The position numbers and the translations under genes are program-made. Below the pieces are notes generated by a model that made no database searches, was not told the origin of the DNA, and worked only from the letters and a program-made list of their open reading frames with translations. From Paenibacillus_AB hodogayensis (GTDB lineage Bacteria; Bacillota; Bacilli; Paenibacillales; NBRC-103111), in NCBI RefSeq assembly GCF_039536325.1, contig NZ_BAAAYO010000010.1:558001-622000 (forward strand): a DNA stretch of 64,000 nucleotides, written 5' to 3'. This document shows positions 25,706 through 34,515 of this stretch, piece after piece. The first letter of the stretch is position 1. The number at the start of each line of letters is the position of its first letter.

Positions 25706-25864
25706 CTACAGATGTTTGCGGTTTACTTGCTCGTTGCGGATCATCTGCTCCAGCTTCTCCTTCAGCTTGACGTGAACCGCCGGCGTCTTCTTCAGCCCGA
25801 ACAAGCCCCGCCGTTCCTTCGCGAGCAGCTTGAGCATGTATTCCTTCTCCTCCATCGTAAACAT
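25706..25864 (-). CDS. Conserved-looking 52-residue helical protein
   Basis: A short gene with a strong ribosome site, AAGGAGGGG, nine bases before ATG at 25864. The product (MFTMEEKEYMLKLLAKERRG...) is highly charged and helical throughout, without cysteine or membrane segment. I know no function. It is convergent with the channel gene and lies on the same strand as, but 99 bases downstream of, the PIG-L deacetylase, so it could be the tail of that operon. Confidence 0.7.
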   Translation of the reverse strand: MFTMEEKEYMLKLLAKERRGLFGLKKTPAVHVKLKEKLEQMIRNEQVNRKHL

Positions 25865-25963
25865 CGCTCGATCCCCTCCTTCTGTTATGTACGCTACTTC
25901 CGAGGCAGCGTTTCAGAAAATCGCCGAAACCGAAGAAAGGCCCCCTCCAATCAGGGGACCTTC

Positions 25964-26716
25964 CTACCACATCGATATGACCGGAATCGGGCCCTTCGCC
26001 TCGCTGCAATCGCCAGGCTGGACCGCCTTTCCTTCCGCACGCGCCAGAGCGTAATATTCATAATTTCCGATGACCGAGAAATCGCCCTGCATCACGCCGG
26101 GATAAGCGCGGTTCACCGAGTACACTTGGCTTTTGTGCGATTGGAGAGCCCGTCCCTTCTCGCTTCGGTAGTCTCCGATATCCACCTTGCCGGTTAAGCG
26201 ACACGAGGGCCGGGGACCTTTCTCTTGGCAATGATCGTAATAATGAGGAATGCATACGTAATAAAAATGGGGAAGAGTTCCCGGCAAATAGTCCGCTTCC
26301 GCCCAGGCGACCGCCTTCTCCGTCGCTTCCGACACCGCAATATGATCGGGGTGCCCGGTCACGCCATCCGGCGGGAACGTCACGACGATATCGGGCTTCA
26401 TCTCGGCAATCGTATCGCGAATACGGCGAGCCAGCCTGTCGTTATCTTCATCCTTCAACGTTCCGTCGGCATACCGGTATAAAATCAAATCGGATATTCC
26501 CAAAACCGAACAAGCCTCTTGCAGTTCCTCTTCCCGATGTGCGGCCAGCTGTTCCCGGGAACGAATGTCCAGACTCCCCGATTTCCCCCCGCAACCCGAC
26601 GTGAGGCAAACGAGGAATACTTGATGGCCATGGGCGCTGGCTTTGGCTATCGTTCCTCCAGCAGCAAAAGATTCGTCGTCCGGATGGGCGAACACCAATA
26701 GTACTTTCTTCTTCAT
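25964..26716 (-). CDS. PIG-L family (LmbE-like) N-deacetylase, cytosolic
   Basis: A 250-residue zinc deacetylase of the family that includes BshB of bacillithiol and MshB/Mca of mycothiol synthesis. The hallmark AHPDDES (residues 10-16) supplies metal ligands and the general base, and TGHPDHIAVSEA the third ligand. It lacks a signal peptide and therefore acts inside the cell on an N-acetyl-glucosaminide-like or other acyl-amine substrate. It is the last gene of the 12-kb catabolic cluster, 97 bases after the BadF-type kinase. A role as BshB is possible but no bshA or bshC gene is near. Confidence 0.9.
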   Translation of the reverse strand: MKKKVLLVFAHPDDESFAAGGTIAKASAHGHQVFLVCLTSGCGGKSGSLDIRSREQLAAHREEELQEACSVLGISDLILYRYADGTLKDEDNDRLARRIRDTIAEMKPDIVVTFPPDGVTGHPDHIAVSEATEKAVAWAEADYLPGTLPHFYYVCIPHYYDHCQEKGPRPSCRLTGKVDIGDYRSEKGRALQSHKSQVYSVNRAYPGVMQGDFSVIGNYEYYALARAEGKAVQPGDCSEAKGPIPVISMW

Positions 26717-26813
26717 TTTTTCTCACAGCCCCTTGAATGTCGGTACCCAGGCCTTATTGTACCATAAATGAACGGCAGCGCGGAACACATCAGGGGCTAC
26801 GGCGGGACTGCAT

Positions 26814-27794
26814 TCAGCCCCTGGATTTCAAATAAGCCAGTCCCATCGCCGTAACGCCGTAAATGGGGTCTTTCTTCGCCGTATCCGGTTCGACGAGCGG
26901 GGCGAATTCCTTCGATTTGCGGATCAACTGGTCCCGGACGAGAATATCGTTTTGCAATACCCCGCCTTGCAGGATGATTTTAAACGGTTTATCCTTCAAC
27001 TGCAATTGCTCCACGACTGCGCTAACGCCGGTATACAGCTCCTGAACGGCATCGGACAAAATGCGCTCCGCTTCCGGGTCTCCGTCCGAAGCGGCTTGGC
27101 TGACCAGACGGGACAGCTCGCCAAGCTTATCGACCGAATAATCGGAACCGTACACCCAATTGAACAGGTCTTCTTCGTTGTTCAACCCAAGACGGGGCAA
27201 AATCAAGCTCGCCAGCCCGGTTGGCCGGCCTCTGCCGTCGTATGATTTGAGAATGGCGGTGACCGCTTGTTTGCCGATCCAGTAGCCGCTCCCCTCGTCG
27301 CCGACGATATGGCCCCAGCCGCCGGCTCTTGCCGTTTCCCCGCGTTCGTTGATGCCGAATACGATCGAGCCCGTGCCGGCGATGACCAGAATCCCCGGTT
27401 GACCCGCTGTCGCCCCGGAGAGCGCGGCGAATCCGTCGTTTTCGATCATAATATGGTTCGCGCGGATCGAAAGCCGTTCCAACGATTCCAATACGAAACC
27501 GGAAATAATCGCCCTGTCGTAGTCCGTATCCAAGCCTGCTATGCCGAACACGGCGCAGTCCACTTCAATCTGCCCGTAGTCCGGGGATACGCCGGCATTC
27601 CGGGCCCAGTCCGCCAATGCTTCGCGGATGCCCTGAGTCAATTCCTCTCCGGCCGCTTCCAGACCGTTCCCCTGATAGTTGCACGAGCCTGCCCTTCCTT
27701 GCCCCAGCGTATTGCCTTCCGTATCGGCGATTACGACAAGACACTTGGTTCCTCCTCCGTCAATGGCCAATAAAGGGAGCTTCGTTTGGCTCAT
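26814..27794 (-). CDS. BadF/BadG/BcrA-type kinase, N-acetylglucosamine kinase-like
   Basis: A 326-residue ASKHA-fold sugar kinase. ATP-binding elements are clear: phosphate-1 AIDGGGTKCLVV (about residues 9-20), phosphate-2 and connect motifs ILVIAGTGSIVFG, GGWGHIVGDEGSGYW, and adenosine motif IILQGGVLQND. These match the NagK-like branch that phosphorylates GlcNAc or related amino sugars. ATG at 27794 overlaps the stop of the ArgH-like gene (TGATG) with GGAGTG seven bases upstream, so translation is coupled. In this cluster it would phosphorylate the sugar released from the imported substrate. Confidence 0.9.
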   Translation of the reverse strand: MSQTKLPLLAIDGGGTKCLVVIADTEGNTLGQGRAGSCNYQGNGLEAAGEELTQGIREALADWARNAGVSPDYGQIEVDCAVFGIAGLDTDYDRAIISGFVLESLERLSIRANHIMIENDGFAALSGATAGQPGILVIAGTGSIVFGINERGETARAGGWGHIVGDEGSGYWIGKQAVTAILKSYDGRGRPTGLASLILPRLGLNNEEDLFNWVYGSDYSVDKLGELSRLVSQAASDGDPEAERILSDAVQELYTGVSAVVEQLQLKDKPFKIILQGGVLQNDILVRDQLIRKSKEFAPLVEPDTAKKDPIYGVTAMGLAYLKSRG

Positions 27795-29308
27795 CAATCT
27801 TCACTCCAGCCGAGCAGCGTCTCGTCCAGCCGGCTTAGCGCCGCATGAACGTTGTCGCCGGTTTGTTGCAGCCAGGAACGCCGGGAAGCCAGCGTTTGCT
27901 GTCGGTCGTCGATCATTCTCTTCATTTCCTGCGGATTCGGACCGCCGGGCAAGCTGCGGATATGGACGAAATGCACAGGGTCCAGCGCCAGGGCAAGCGC
28001 TGCTGCGGTCAAAGACGAATCGCGTCCGATCACTTCCCGGGCGACTGCGTTCAACAGCGGAAGGGAAATTTCATTGGCGGCAATTCCTTCGGACATCGCC
28101 TGCTTCACGACGCCGCTGACGATATGGTGCGCCTTGCGGAAAGACAGGCCGTCGGTCCGGACGAGCGTATCCGCTAGCTCGGTTACCGTAGCGAAGCTGG
28201 CTTCCGTCCGTTTGCGAAGCACGTCCTTATCCACATCCACCGTGCCGATGACGGCTGCCAGCAGACGGTACATGTTGTCCATAATGTCCAGGCTTCTCCA
28301 CATATAAGGCTGCATATCGTCTTCCGTATCGACGATGTCCCCGAACGGGGTGTTATGGATCATCGTCAATACCGTATTCGTGTTGCCTACGCAACTGGAC
28401 AACAGCGCGCGCATATGCTCAAGCGACACGGGATTGCGTTTTTGCGGCATAATCGAGCTGATCTGCACGAACGGAGCGGCTACCTTCAGCACGCCGAACT
28501 CTTGAGTGCACCAGAGCAGCAAATCCTGCACGAGCCTGCCCAGATTGATCGCCGCGAGCTGAATCGCAGTCGACGCTTCGCCCAAATAATCGGCACCGCC
28601 GATCGCATCGTACGAGTTTTCGATCAGCTCGTCGAACGCGAGCAGCTCCATCATTTTCTCGCGGCTGACGGCAAAGCCCGAAGTCGTCAGCGCCGCCGCT
28701 CCCATGCTGCTGCGGTTGCAGTTCGTATAAGCGGCCACGATGCGGCGGATGTCGCGGTCTAGCGAATCAACGGCGGCCATCATGTAGTGGGCGAGCGTCG
28801 TCGGCTGCGCCTGCTGGGTGTGCGTATAGCCGATCATGACCGTGTCCGCATGCTCTTCGGCGAATACGAGCAAATGCTCCTTCAGGTGAAGCGCGGAACC
28901 GAGTACGACGAGCAGCTTTTCCCGCAGCACCATCCGGTAAATGCAGATCCCCATGTCGTTGCGGCTGCGCGCCAAGTGCAGATTGCCGGCGATATCGCCC
29001 GCGCTTTCCAGCAGCATATGCTCGACTTGGAAAAACAAATCTTCGAACTGTCCGGTATACACGGCTTCCCGCAAAGCTTCCAGATCCAGGCCGCGGATCG
29101 CTTCGGCGAGTTGCTTCGCCTCGTCCCCCGACACCAGCCCTTGCTCCAGCAGCATGATCAGGTGCGCTTTGTTAATCGCCATCATCGGCCCAAGCAGATG
29201 CGTCTTGGCTTCGTTAAAAGCCGGCGCCAGCACGACCTCCGCATACGTTTTGCCGGGAAAGGCGCTTCCTTCGGTTCTCATCCAATTATCGCGGTATCCC
29301 ATCCTCAT
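27794..29308 (-). CDS. Argininosuccinate lyase-like enzyme of the fumarase/aspartase superfamily
   Basis: A 504-residue lyase. It carries the superfamily signature SSIMPQKRNP with the catalytic Ser loop, plus LHLARSRNDMG and GYTHTQQAQPTTLAH. These differ from true ArgH, where the motifs read HTGRSRND and THLQRAQP, and the protein is longer than the usual 460 residues. No argG or other arginine gene is near. Members typically split a C-N or C-O bond beta to a carboxylate and release fumarate; EDDS lyase is a known non-ArgH relative. Start ATG at 29308 has GAGAGG six bases upstream; ATG at 29314 abuts it. The substrate is unknown. Confidence 0.85.
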   Translation of the reverse strand: MRMGYRDNWMRTEGSAFPGKTYAEVVLAPAFNEAKTHLLGPMMAINKAHLIMLLEQGLVSGDEAKQLAEAIRGLDLEALREAVYTGQFEDLFFQVEHMLLESAGDIAGNLHLARSRNDMGICIYRMVLREKLLVVLGSALHLKEHLLVFAEEHADTVMIGYTHTQQAQPTTLAHYMMAAVDSLDRDIRRIVAAYTNCNRSSMGAAALTTSGFAVSREKMMELLAFDELIENSYDAIGGADYLGEASTAIQLAAINLGRLVQDLLLWCTQEFGVLKVAAPFVQISSIMPQKRNPVSLEHMRALLSSCVGNTNTVLTMIHNTPFGDIVDTEDDMQPYMWRSLDIMDNMYRLLAAVIGTVDVDKDVLRKRTEASFATVTELADTLVRTDGLSFRKAHHIVSGVVKQAMSEGIAANEISLPLLNAVAREVIGRDSSLTAAALALALDPVHFVHIRSLPGGPNPQEMKRMIDDRQQTLASRRSWLQQTGDNVHAALSRLDETLLGWSED

Positions 29309-29319
29309 CTTCATCCTCT

Positions 29320-30069
29320 CTATATTCCGCTTCTTGTTGTCAGCCAGTTCCGGATCAACACGTTCATGTTTTTAGCGGCTTCCTCTACGATGCTTTGTCC
29401 CGCTTCCAGCGACGTATGGCGGATTTGTCCGGTGTAGCCGTCCCAGCCTTGCGGCGTCCCTTCCACGAGCACATAGGGCAGCGGGGATAAAGCCGCCGGG
29501 GAATCCAGATCTTCGTCGCCATCCTCAACGGATACGAGGTCCGGACGAAACGCCTTCACGGCGGACATCTCGTAAGGACCGCCATGACCTCGGCCCGGCG
29601 CGCCTCCGAAATACCCTTTCTCCTGCGTAAACGAAATGGCGGCCATCTGCCACCAATTGATAAGCAGGAAGCTCGCGTCCGGATATTTGCCGGTCACATA
29701 CTCGGCAACGGTCCGCGACGGGCCCATATTGGCGTCGTGGGCGTTCAGCAAAATGATATTGCGGATGCCGAACCGGCAAATGTCCTCCGCAATGTCCGAC
29801 AAATAGTCAATAAACACCGACGGACGAATCGAAATCGTCCCCGGGTAATGCTCGGTTTTGCCCGGACAAGCGGTATAAGGAACGACAGGGTAGATCAACG
29901 GGCCAAGCTCGGGATCGATCCGCTCCGCGAACCCTTCCGACAAGACGATGTCGGTGCCGAGCGGCGAGTGAGGGCCGTGGTATTCAACCGAACCTAGAGG
30001 TATGACCGCGAACCGGGTTTTCTCTAATGTCCCGGCGATCTCCCGGCCGTGTACGTTTGTAGCGAGCAT
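29320..30069 (-). CDS. Creatininase-family metal-dependent amidohydrolase
   Basis: The product of 249 residues has the creatininase/MftE/ArfB fold signature: PLGSVEYHGPHSPLGTD gives the Glu, His and Asp ligands (about residues 25-41), LLNAHDANMG the next His, and RGHGGPYEMSAV the Glu. Family members open cyclic amides or trim peptides. ATG at 30069 is preferred since GGAGG is 11 bases upstream; ATG at 30087 has none. Eleven bases separate it from the ArgH-like gene. Its role here may be hydrolysis of an amide or lactam in the substrate before the lyase step. Confidence 0.87.
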   Translation of the reverse strand: MLATNVHGREIAGTLEKTRFAVIPLGSVEYHGPHSPLGTDIVLSEGFAERIDPELGPLIYPVVPYTACPGKTEHYPGTISIRPSVFIDYLSDIAEDICRFGIRNIILLNAHDANMGPSRTVAEYVTGKYPDASFLLINWWQMAAISFTQEKGYFGGAPGRGHGGPYEMSAVKAFRPDLVSVEDGDEDLDSPAALSPLPYVLVEGTPQGWDGYTGQIRHTSLEAGQSIVEEAAKNMNVLIRNWLTTRSGI

Positions 30070-30135
30070 GCGGATATAAGCCTCCATTCGGAATGGAATA
30101 TGGAAGGCCCCGGATAGGGCCTTCCCGTATTGGTT

Positions 30136-32673
30136 TTACTGATGCTGGCTGATCATATTGACAAACATCCGGATGGAGCCCGGCACAAGGGACGGAACTT
30201 GCCGGTACCAGGCCACGCTGCTGTACGTGTACACGCCTTTGCCGTAATGCGCGGTCAGGAAAGTACCCGTGAATTCAGCCTCGCCCGGATCTCCGTTCGA
30301 GATCAGTTCCACGTACTCCTTGCCCCACTCTGCCGGATTGTAGGCGGAGCGGTCCTGCACCCAATTCGCCCAATCCGCTTCCGTAATCTTGTTCGGCGTG
30401 TTGAACATCGGGTTTTCGGGAGCGAGCGTCGTCACTTTGGAATTTTCGTCCGTGACGCGGAACTTGATGAGCGGCGTGCCGATCTTGATCGGATACGGCG
30501 CCAGCTCCGGCGTCCACTTGTCTTCCGGCTTATGGTATTGCACGACGAGGTTGCCGCCGTTTTCCACAAATTGAAGCAGTCTTTGATTGCTTGGAATCAG
30601 CTCCGGCCGGAAGGCGTAAGCGCGGATGCCGAGCACGATGGTATCGTATTGCGACAAGTCTCCGGACTCGATGTCCTGGGCGCTGAGCTTCGTGACGTCT
30701 ACTCCGACTTGACGCAAATATTGGTCGATCGTATCGAAGCCGCTGGAGACGTAGCCGACTTTCAGCTTCTCCGGCAAAGCCAGGTCGAACGCTTGAATTT
30801 GCAGTTGAGCCGGTTCGATTAAGTATGTTTTGCCGATATGCGGGTAATCGATCACTTGCGCGCCTTTGGTGCTAACCGTTTCGCCGTTTTGGGCTTTCGC
30901 GGAGATGACATACTTGCCGTTAGCCGTAGCGGCCGACGGAATGACCGTGAACGCGGCGGAGTTCGTTTCTCCTTTGGCGGCGAAGCGAATGTCCACTGCG
31001 GCAGGCTCCACCTTCCAGCCTTGCGGTACGTCCAGCGATACCGAAGCCGTAGAAGCGCCAGGCGTATAGTTGCGCACCGTCACTTTGACCGGGATCGGCT
31101 GATCCGCCTTCAGCGTGTTGACCACCGTCGCGCCCGGACTGAGCGTCATCGAGTACGGCGGGAGCACCGCAACCGCATTTTGCGGAACGACGTTCAGCTT
31201 GGCGGACGTATTGAACGCCGTATATTCCACGTTAGCGCTCAAGATTGCAGGAGCGTAAGGCTGAAAATCCTCGGCATCCTTCGGTACGCTGACCTCGAAC
31301 GTCGTTGATACCGTTTCCCCGTTGTACAGCTTGTCGAAGTCGGTTTTTCCTTCCGCCTTCGCTTCCCACCCTTTCGGGAGGTTCAAGCCGAGCTTGATGC
31401 TTTTCAGTTGAACAGAGCCGCCGTTATAAGCAGTTACTTGGACTTTGGTCTTCTGTCCGGGAACCAGCTCGCCGGTAGCCGGCTTGACCTTGGCCACGAC
31501 GGATGCCGCTTCCATGCTGGCTTTATTGAGCTGCTCTTCCTTGACGCCGAGACGGTACAGCAAATCCGTCTTCATGCTCTTCTCCAGATCGGCGGACTGA
31601 ACGGCCGCGAGAGCGGTTTGCACGTCGGCCTTCATATGGTGCACCTGTTCGGCCACTTTGGCGAAGTTCGGATAAGCGGCGATGACGTCCTCCGCATCCT
31701 TATGGAGCGATTGCAGGTTTTTCGCCACTTGGCTGTCCTTATGCTTCGCTGCCACTTCCTTGGCCAGATCGTCGAACGTATAGGCAATGCCGTCGAAGAA
31801 GCTTTTTTCTTTATCGCTTGTTTTTACCGTCGTATATTCGAGCTTGTAAAAGCTGTTGGAAGGACCTTCGTCATAAATGCGGCCCATCCCCTGGCTTTTG
31901 TGCATGAAGCGCGATTCTTCGCCAAGCTGCGTATAGGAGGCTCCGTAAATTTCGTCATAATCCCCGACCGGAACCGCTACCGTATAGTCCTTGGAGCTGC
32001 CCGGCAAATACATCTTCTTGATCTGCCAAGGCTGCAGCCCCTTCTCCAGATGCTCCGGGAACACTTTCTCGTCCGCCGCATCCTTGAACGCCCGCGTCGT
32101 GATCACATTAATCGCTCTATGATGGCCGTGTGTCGAGTCCTCGTTGAGGAACGACGGGTAGACGACATCCGGGCGATATTCGCGGATTTTGCGGATGATA
32201 CGCTCGTAAGCGACCGAATCGCCCCACATGCTGAGCGTTTCGTCCGGGCTTTTGGAGAAGCCGAAGTCAAAAATCGGGTCGTTCACTTTCTCACTCAGCA
32301 TGCCAAGCTTGATGTTCGTTATTTTGGACGCTTCCTGCAGCTCCCGGCTTCTGATCATGCCTAGCGCATTGTTAAGTTCGCTGCCGATCTCGTTCTGACC
32401 GCCTTCCCCCCGGTTGGCAATGACACTGGAGGTGTCGACGCCTCTCCCGAGAGACAGATAGGCGAGCGTCGCGCTGTGCTCGTCGTCCGGGTGGGCGCCG
32501 GTGTTCATGGCGCTGGCCACGGTCGTGAGCGGCTTGATCGATTTCCACAGATCGACGACACCCCGATCCGCATAGGCGGGTGTAGCCGGCATAACCGGCA
32601 GCAGCAAGCTTGCGGTTACCGCTGCGCTGGTGGCGATCGTGACTAATTTCGTACGCGCTTGAGTTTTGTTCAA
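30136..32673 (-). CDS. Secreted multidomain PIG-L deacetylase with NEW3-like and GATase-like domains
   Basis: An 845-residue exported protein with a signal peptide cleaved near residue 35 (PAYA/DRG). Domain order: PIG-L deacetylase (about 45-290) with TGAHPDDEHS and STHGHHRAINV; a helical segment (about 300-390); two beta-sandwich domains of the NEW3/alpha-galactosidase type (about 395-620; VPGQKTKVQVTAYNGG, LPKGWEAKAEG, VPQGWKVEP); and a C-terminal class I glutamine-amidotransferase-like domain (about 645-845; YDTIVLGIRAYAFRPEL, FVENGGNLVVQYHKPED). It would deacetylate a substrate outside the cell before import by the adjacent ABC system. Confidence 0.88.
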   Translation of the reverse strand: MNKTQARTKLVTIATSAAVTASLLLPVMPATPAYADRGVVDLWKSIKPLTTVASAMNTGAHPDDEHSATLAYLSLGRGVDTSSVIANRGEGGQNEIGSELNNALGMIRSRELQEASKITNIKLGMLSEKVNDPIFDFGFSKSPDETLSMWGDSVAYERIIRKIREYRPDVVYPSFLNEDSTHGHHRAINVITTRAFKDAADEKVFPEHLEKGLQPWQIKKMYLPGSSKDYTVAVPVGDYDEIYGASYTQLGEESRFMHKSQGMGRIYDEGPSNSFYKLEYTTVKTSDKEKSFFDGIAYTFDDLAKEVAAKHKDSQVAKNLQSLHKDAEDVIAAYPNFAKVAEQVHHMKADVQTALAAVQSADLEKSMKTDLLYRLGVKEEQLNKASMEAASVVAKVKPATGELVPGQKTKVQVTAYNGGSVQLKSIKLGLNLPKGWEAKAEGKTDFDKLYNGETVSTTFEVSVPKDAEDFQPYAPAILSANVEYTAFNTSAKLNVVPQNAVAVLPPYSMTLSPGATVVNTLKADQPIPVKVTVRNYTPGASTASVSLDVPQGWKVEPAAVDIRFAAKGETNSAAFTVIPSAATANGKYVISAKAQNGETVSTKGAQVIDYPHIGKTYLIEPAQLQIQAFDLALPEKLKVGYVSSGFDTIDQYLRQVGVDVTKLSAQDIESGDLSQYDTIVLGIRAYAFRPELIPSNQRLLQFVENGGNLVVQYHKPEDKWTPELAPYPIKIGTPLIKFRVTDENSKVTTLAPENPMFNTPNKITEADWANWVQDRSAYNPAEWGKEYVELISNGDPGEAEFTGTFLTAHYGKGVYTYSSVAWYRQVPSLVPGSIRMFVNMISQHQ

Positions 32674-32784
32674 CCTAACTCCTCCTTATACATACCGATA
32701 TTAGCGGGCGGGCAGTGGCCAGCTCCCCGCCACTATCATGACGTGGATGTAACCCCTAGGAGGTCGCCACATTATGACCAACGT

Positions 32785-34515
32785 TTATACTGCCGTTCCC
32801 GCCTTGTCACCTGTTAATCTGCGGGAAATGAAGAGGACGATGATGATCAGAGCAATTTGCAGCACGCCGTACGCACAAGCCGTTCCGAATTCGAACGAAT
32901 ACATTCTTTGGAAAATCTCTACCGAAATCGGCGTTGTCCGCGCCGTAAACAACAGAATGGAAGATACAAACTCGCCGATTCCCTGCACGAAGGCGAGCAA
33001 AGAGCCGGCCAAAATTCCGCTAAGCGCCATCGGAAAGACGACCCGTCTGAAGCTGTACCACCAAGTAGCGCCAAGATTGCGCGCCGCTTCTTCCACCGAA
33101 CCGTCCATCTGCATCAGCGTGGCCGACGTGGAGCGGAACACAAGCGGCAAATGCCGTACGAAATAAGCAAGCGGCAAAATCCAGAAGCTGCCGATAAACA
33201 CCTGATTAAAACTGAATACATTCGGTTCGCTGAATGCGGCGATCAGGTTGACAGCCACGACCGTACCTGGCAAAGCCCAAGGCAGCATGATCAGCACGTC
33301 AAGCAGCGTTTTTCCTTTAAAATTCATCCGAACGAGCGCATATGCCGCGGCTACCCCGAAGATGATATTGCCGATCGTCGCTATGAAGCTCATCTTGAAG
33401 CTGTTGGCGATTGGGCGCCATGTCCGGCTATCCGTAAACAGATCAATATAATGCTGAAGCGTATAGGACGGCGGGAAAATTTGCGTCGTCCATGTCCCGT
33501 CTGTTGAGAACGAGATCAGCACAAGCACGAGAATGGGCAGCATTAATACAACGACACCGATAAACGACAAGACCATCGATACATATTTGCCGGCCTTGCT
33601 CTTCACTTCCGTCCGGTGGACGCTGATCCCTTTGCTCATATTCTGATAATTGCGCAAGCCTTGGTACCACCGCATCACCATCAGGAACACGATGGACACG
33701 ATGGATAAGATCGTGGACTGCGTAGCAGCCATATCCAAATTCCCGTTCGTCCGGGACAAATAAATTTGCATCGTCATGGTCCGTTCGATGCCGAAAATAA
33801 GCGGCGCCGTATAGGAAGCCATCGAAATCATAAATACGAGCAGCGAGGAAGCTACGATCGCGGGGGTCAGCATCGGCAAAATGACGCGCCTCCACACATA
33901 CAGCCGACCCGCCCCGAGACTGGCCGCGGCTTCTTCCAGCGAAGGGTCGAGCCCTTTGATCGCCGAGGAAGCGGTCATATAGAAGTAGGTGTACATGGTG
34001 AACGTATGCACGACCAGTACGCCCCACACGCCTTTCAACGAGAACGGCACCTGATCCAGCTGGAACAGCCATTTCAGCGAGCGCGGGATAATGCCGCTTT
34101 CCGCATACAGAAACGTAAAGGAAAGCACGCCGACGAGCGGCGGCAGCGCCATCGGTACCATAGCCAGCACGACGAGCAGCTTGCGGCCGGGAAAATCGTA
34201 CCGTTCCAGCAGGAACGCCATGGCCACGCCGACAATCGCGCACGTGATCACGCTGAGGACGGATAAGTACACACTCGTCCACAGAGCCTCCAGATTGGAC
34301 CTATGCTCCAGGCTGAAGAATGCCCCATAGTTTTTCAGCGAAAACTTGTCGTCCGCCATAATGCTCTGCACGAATGTCTGGAACAGCGGATAGACGACAT
34401 AAGCGAGCAGCACGAGAAACAACGGCGCGACGAGCACATAAACGAAATAGCGGGAAGTGGTTATCGAGCTCCAAAAACCGGCGGACGAAGTCGACGATTT
34501 CGCGTTCGCTTTCAT
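32785..34515 (-). CDS. ABC transporter permease, two fused permease domains (Fe3+/opine type)
   Basis: Integral membrane protein of 576 residues made of two homologous BPD-transport halves, each with about six helices, as in FbpB/AfuB-type permeases. EAA loops that dock the ATPase are visible in each half: EEAAASLGAGRLYVWRRVILP (first half) and EEAARNLGATWWYSFRRVVFP (second). The start overlaps the stop of the ATPase gene by four bases. With the neighbours it forms a complete importer (binding protein, ATPase, permease). Ligand cannot be told from sequence; this subfamily carries ferric ions, phosphonates, opines and phosphosugars. Confidence 0.94.
   Translation of the reverse strand: MKANAKSSTSSAGFWSSITTSRYFVYVLVAPLFLVLLAYVVYPLFQTFVQSIMADDKFSLKNYGAFFSLEHRSNLEALWTSVYLSVLSVITCAIVGVAMAFLLERYDFPGRKLLVVLAMVPMALPPLVGVLSFTFLYAESGIIPRSLKWLFQLDQVPFSLKGVWGVLVVHTFTMYTYFYMTASSAIKGLDPSLEEAAASLGAGRLYVWRRVILPMLTPAIVASSLLVFMISMASYTAPLIFGIERTMTMQIYLSRTNGNLDMAATQSTILSIVSIVFLMVMRWYQGLRNYQNMSKGISVHRTEVKSKAGKYVSMVLSFIGVVVLMLPILVLVLISFSTDGTWTTQIFPPSYTLQHYIDLFTDSRTWRPIANSFKMSFIATIGNIIFGVAAAYALVRMNFKGKTLLDVLIMLPWALPGTVVAVNLIAAFSEPNVFSFNQVFIGSFWILPLAYFVRHLPLVFRSTSATLMQMDGSVEEAARNLGATWWYSFRRVVFPMALSGILAGSLLAFVQGIGEFVSSILLFTARTTPISVEIFQRMYSFEFGTACAYGVLQIALIIIVLFISRRLTGDKAGTAV

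Noticed and set aside
26791..26823. Hairpin CAGGGGCT/AGCCCCTG at the end of the kinase gene
   Set aside because: Overlaps the last codons, has a 17-base loop and no T tract, so terminator function is not supported.
30130..30822. 230-residue plus-strand open frame
   Set aside because: Antisense shadow of the secreted PIG-L gene, whose signal peptide and zinc motifs are clear.
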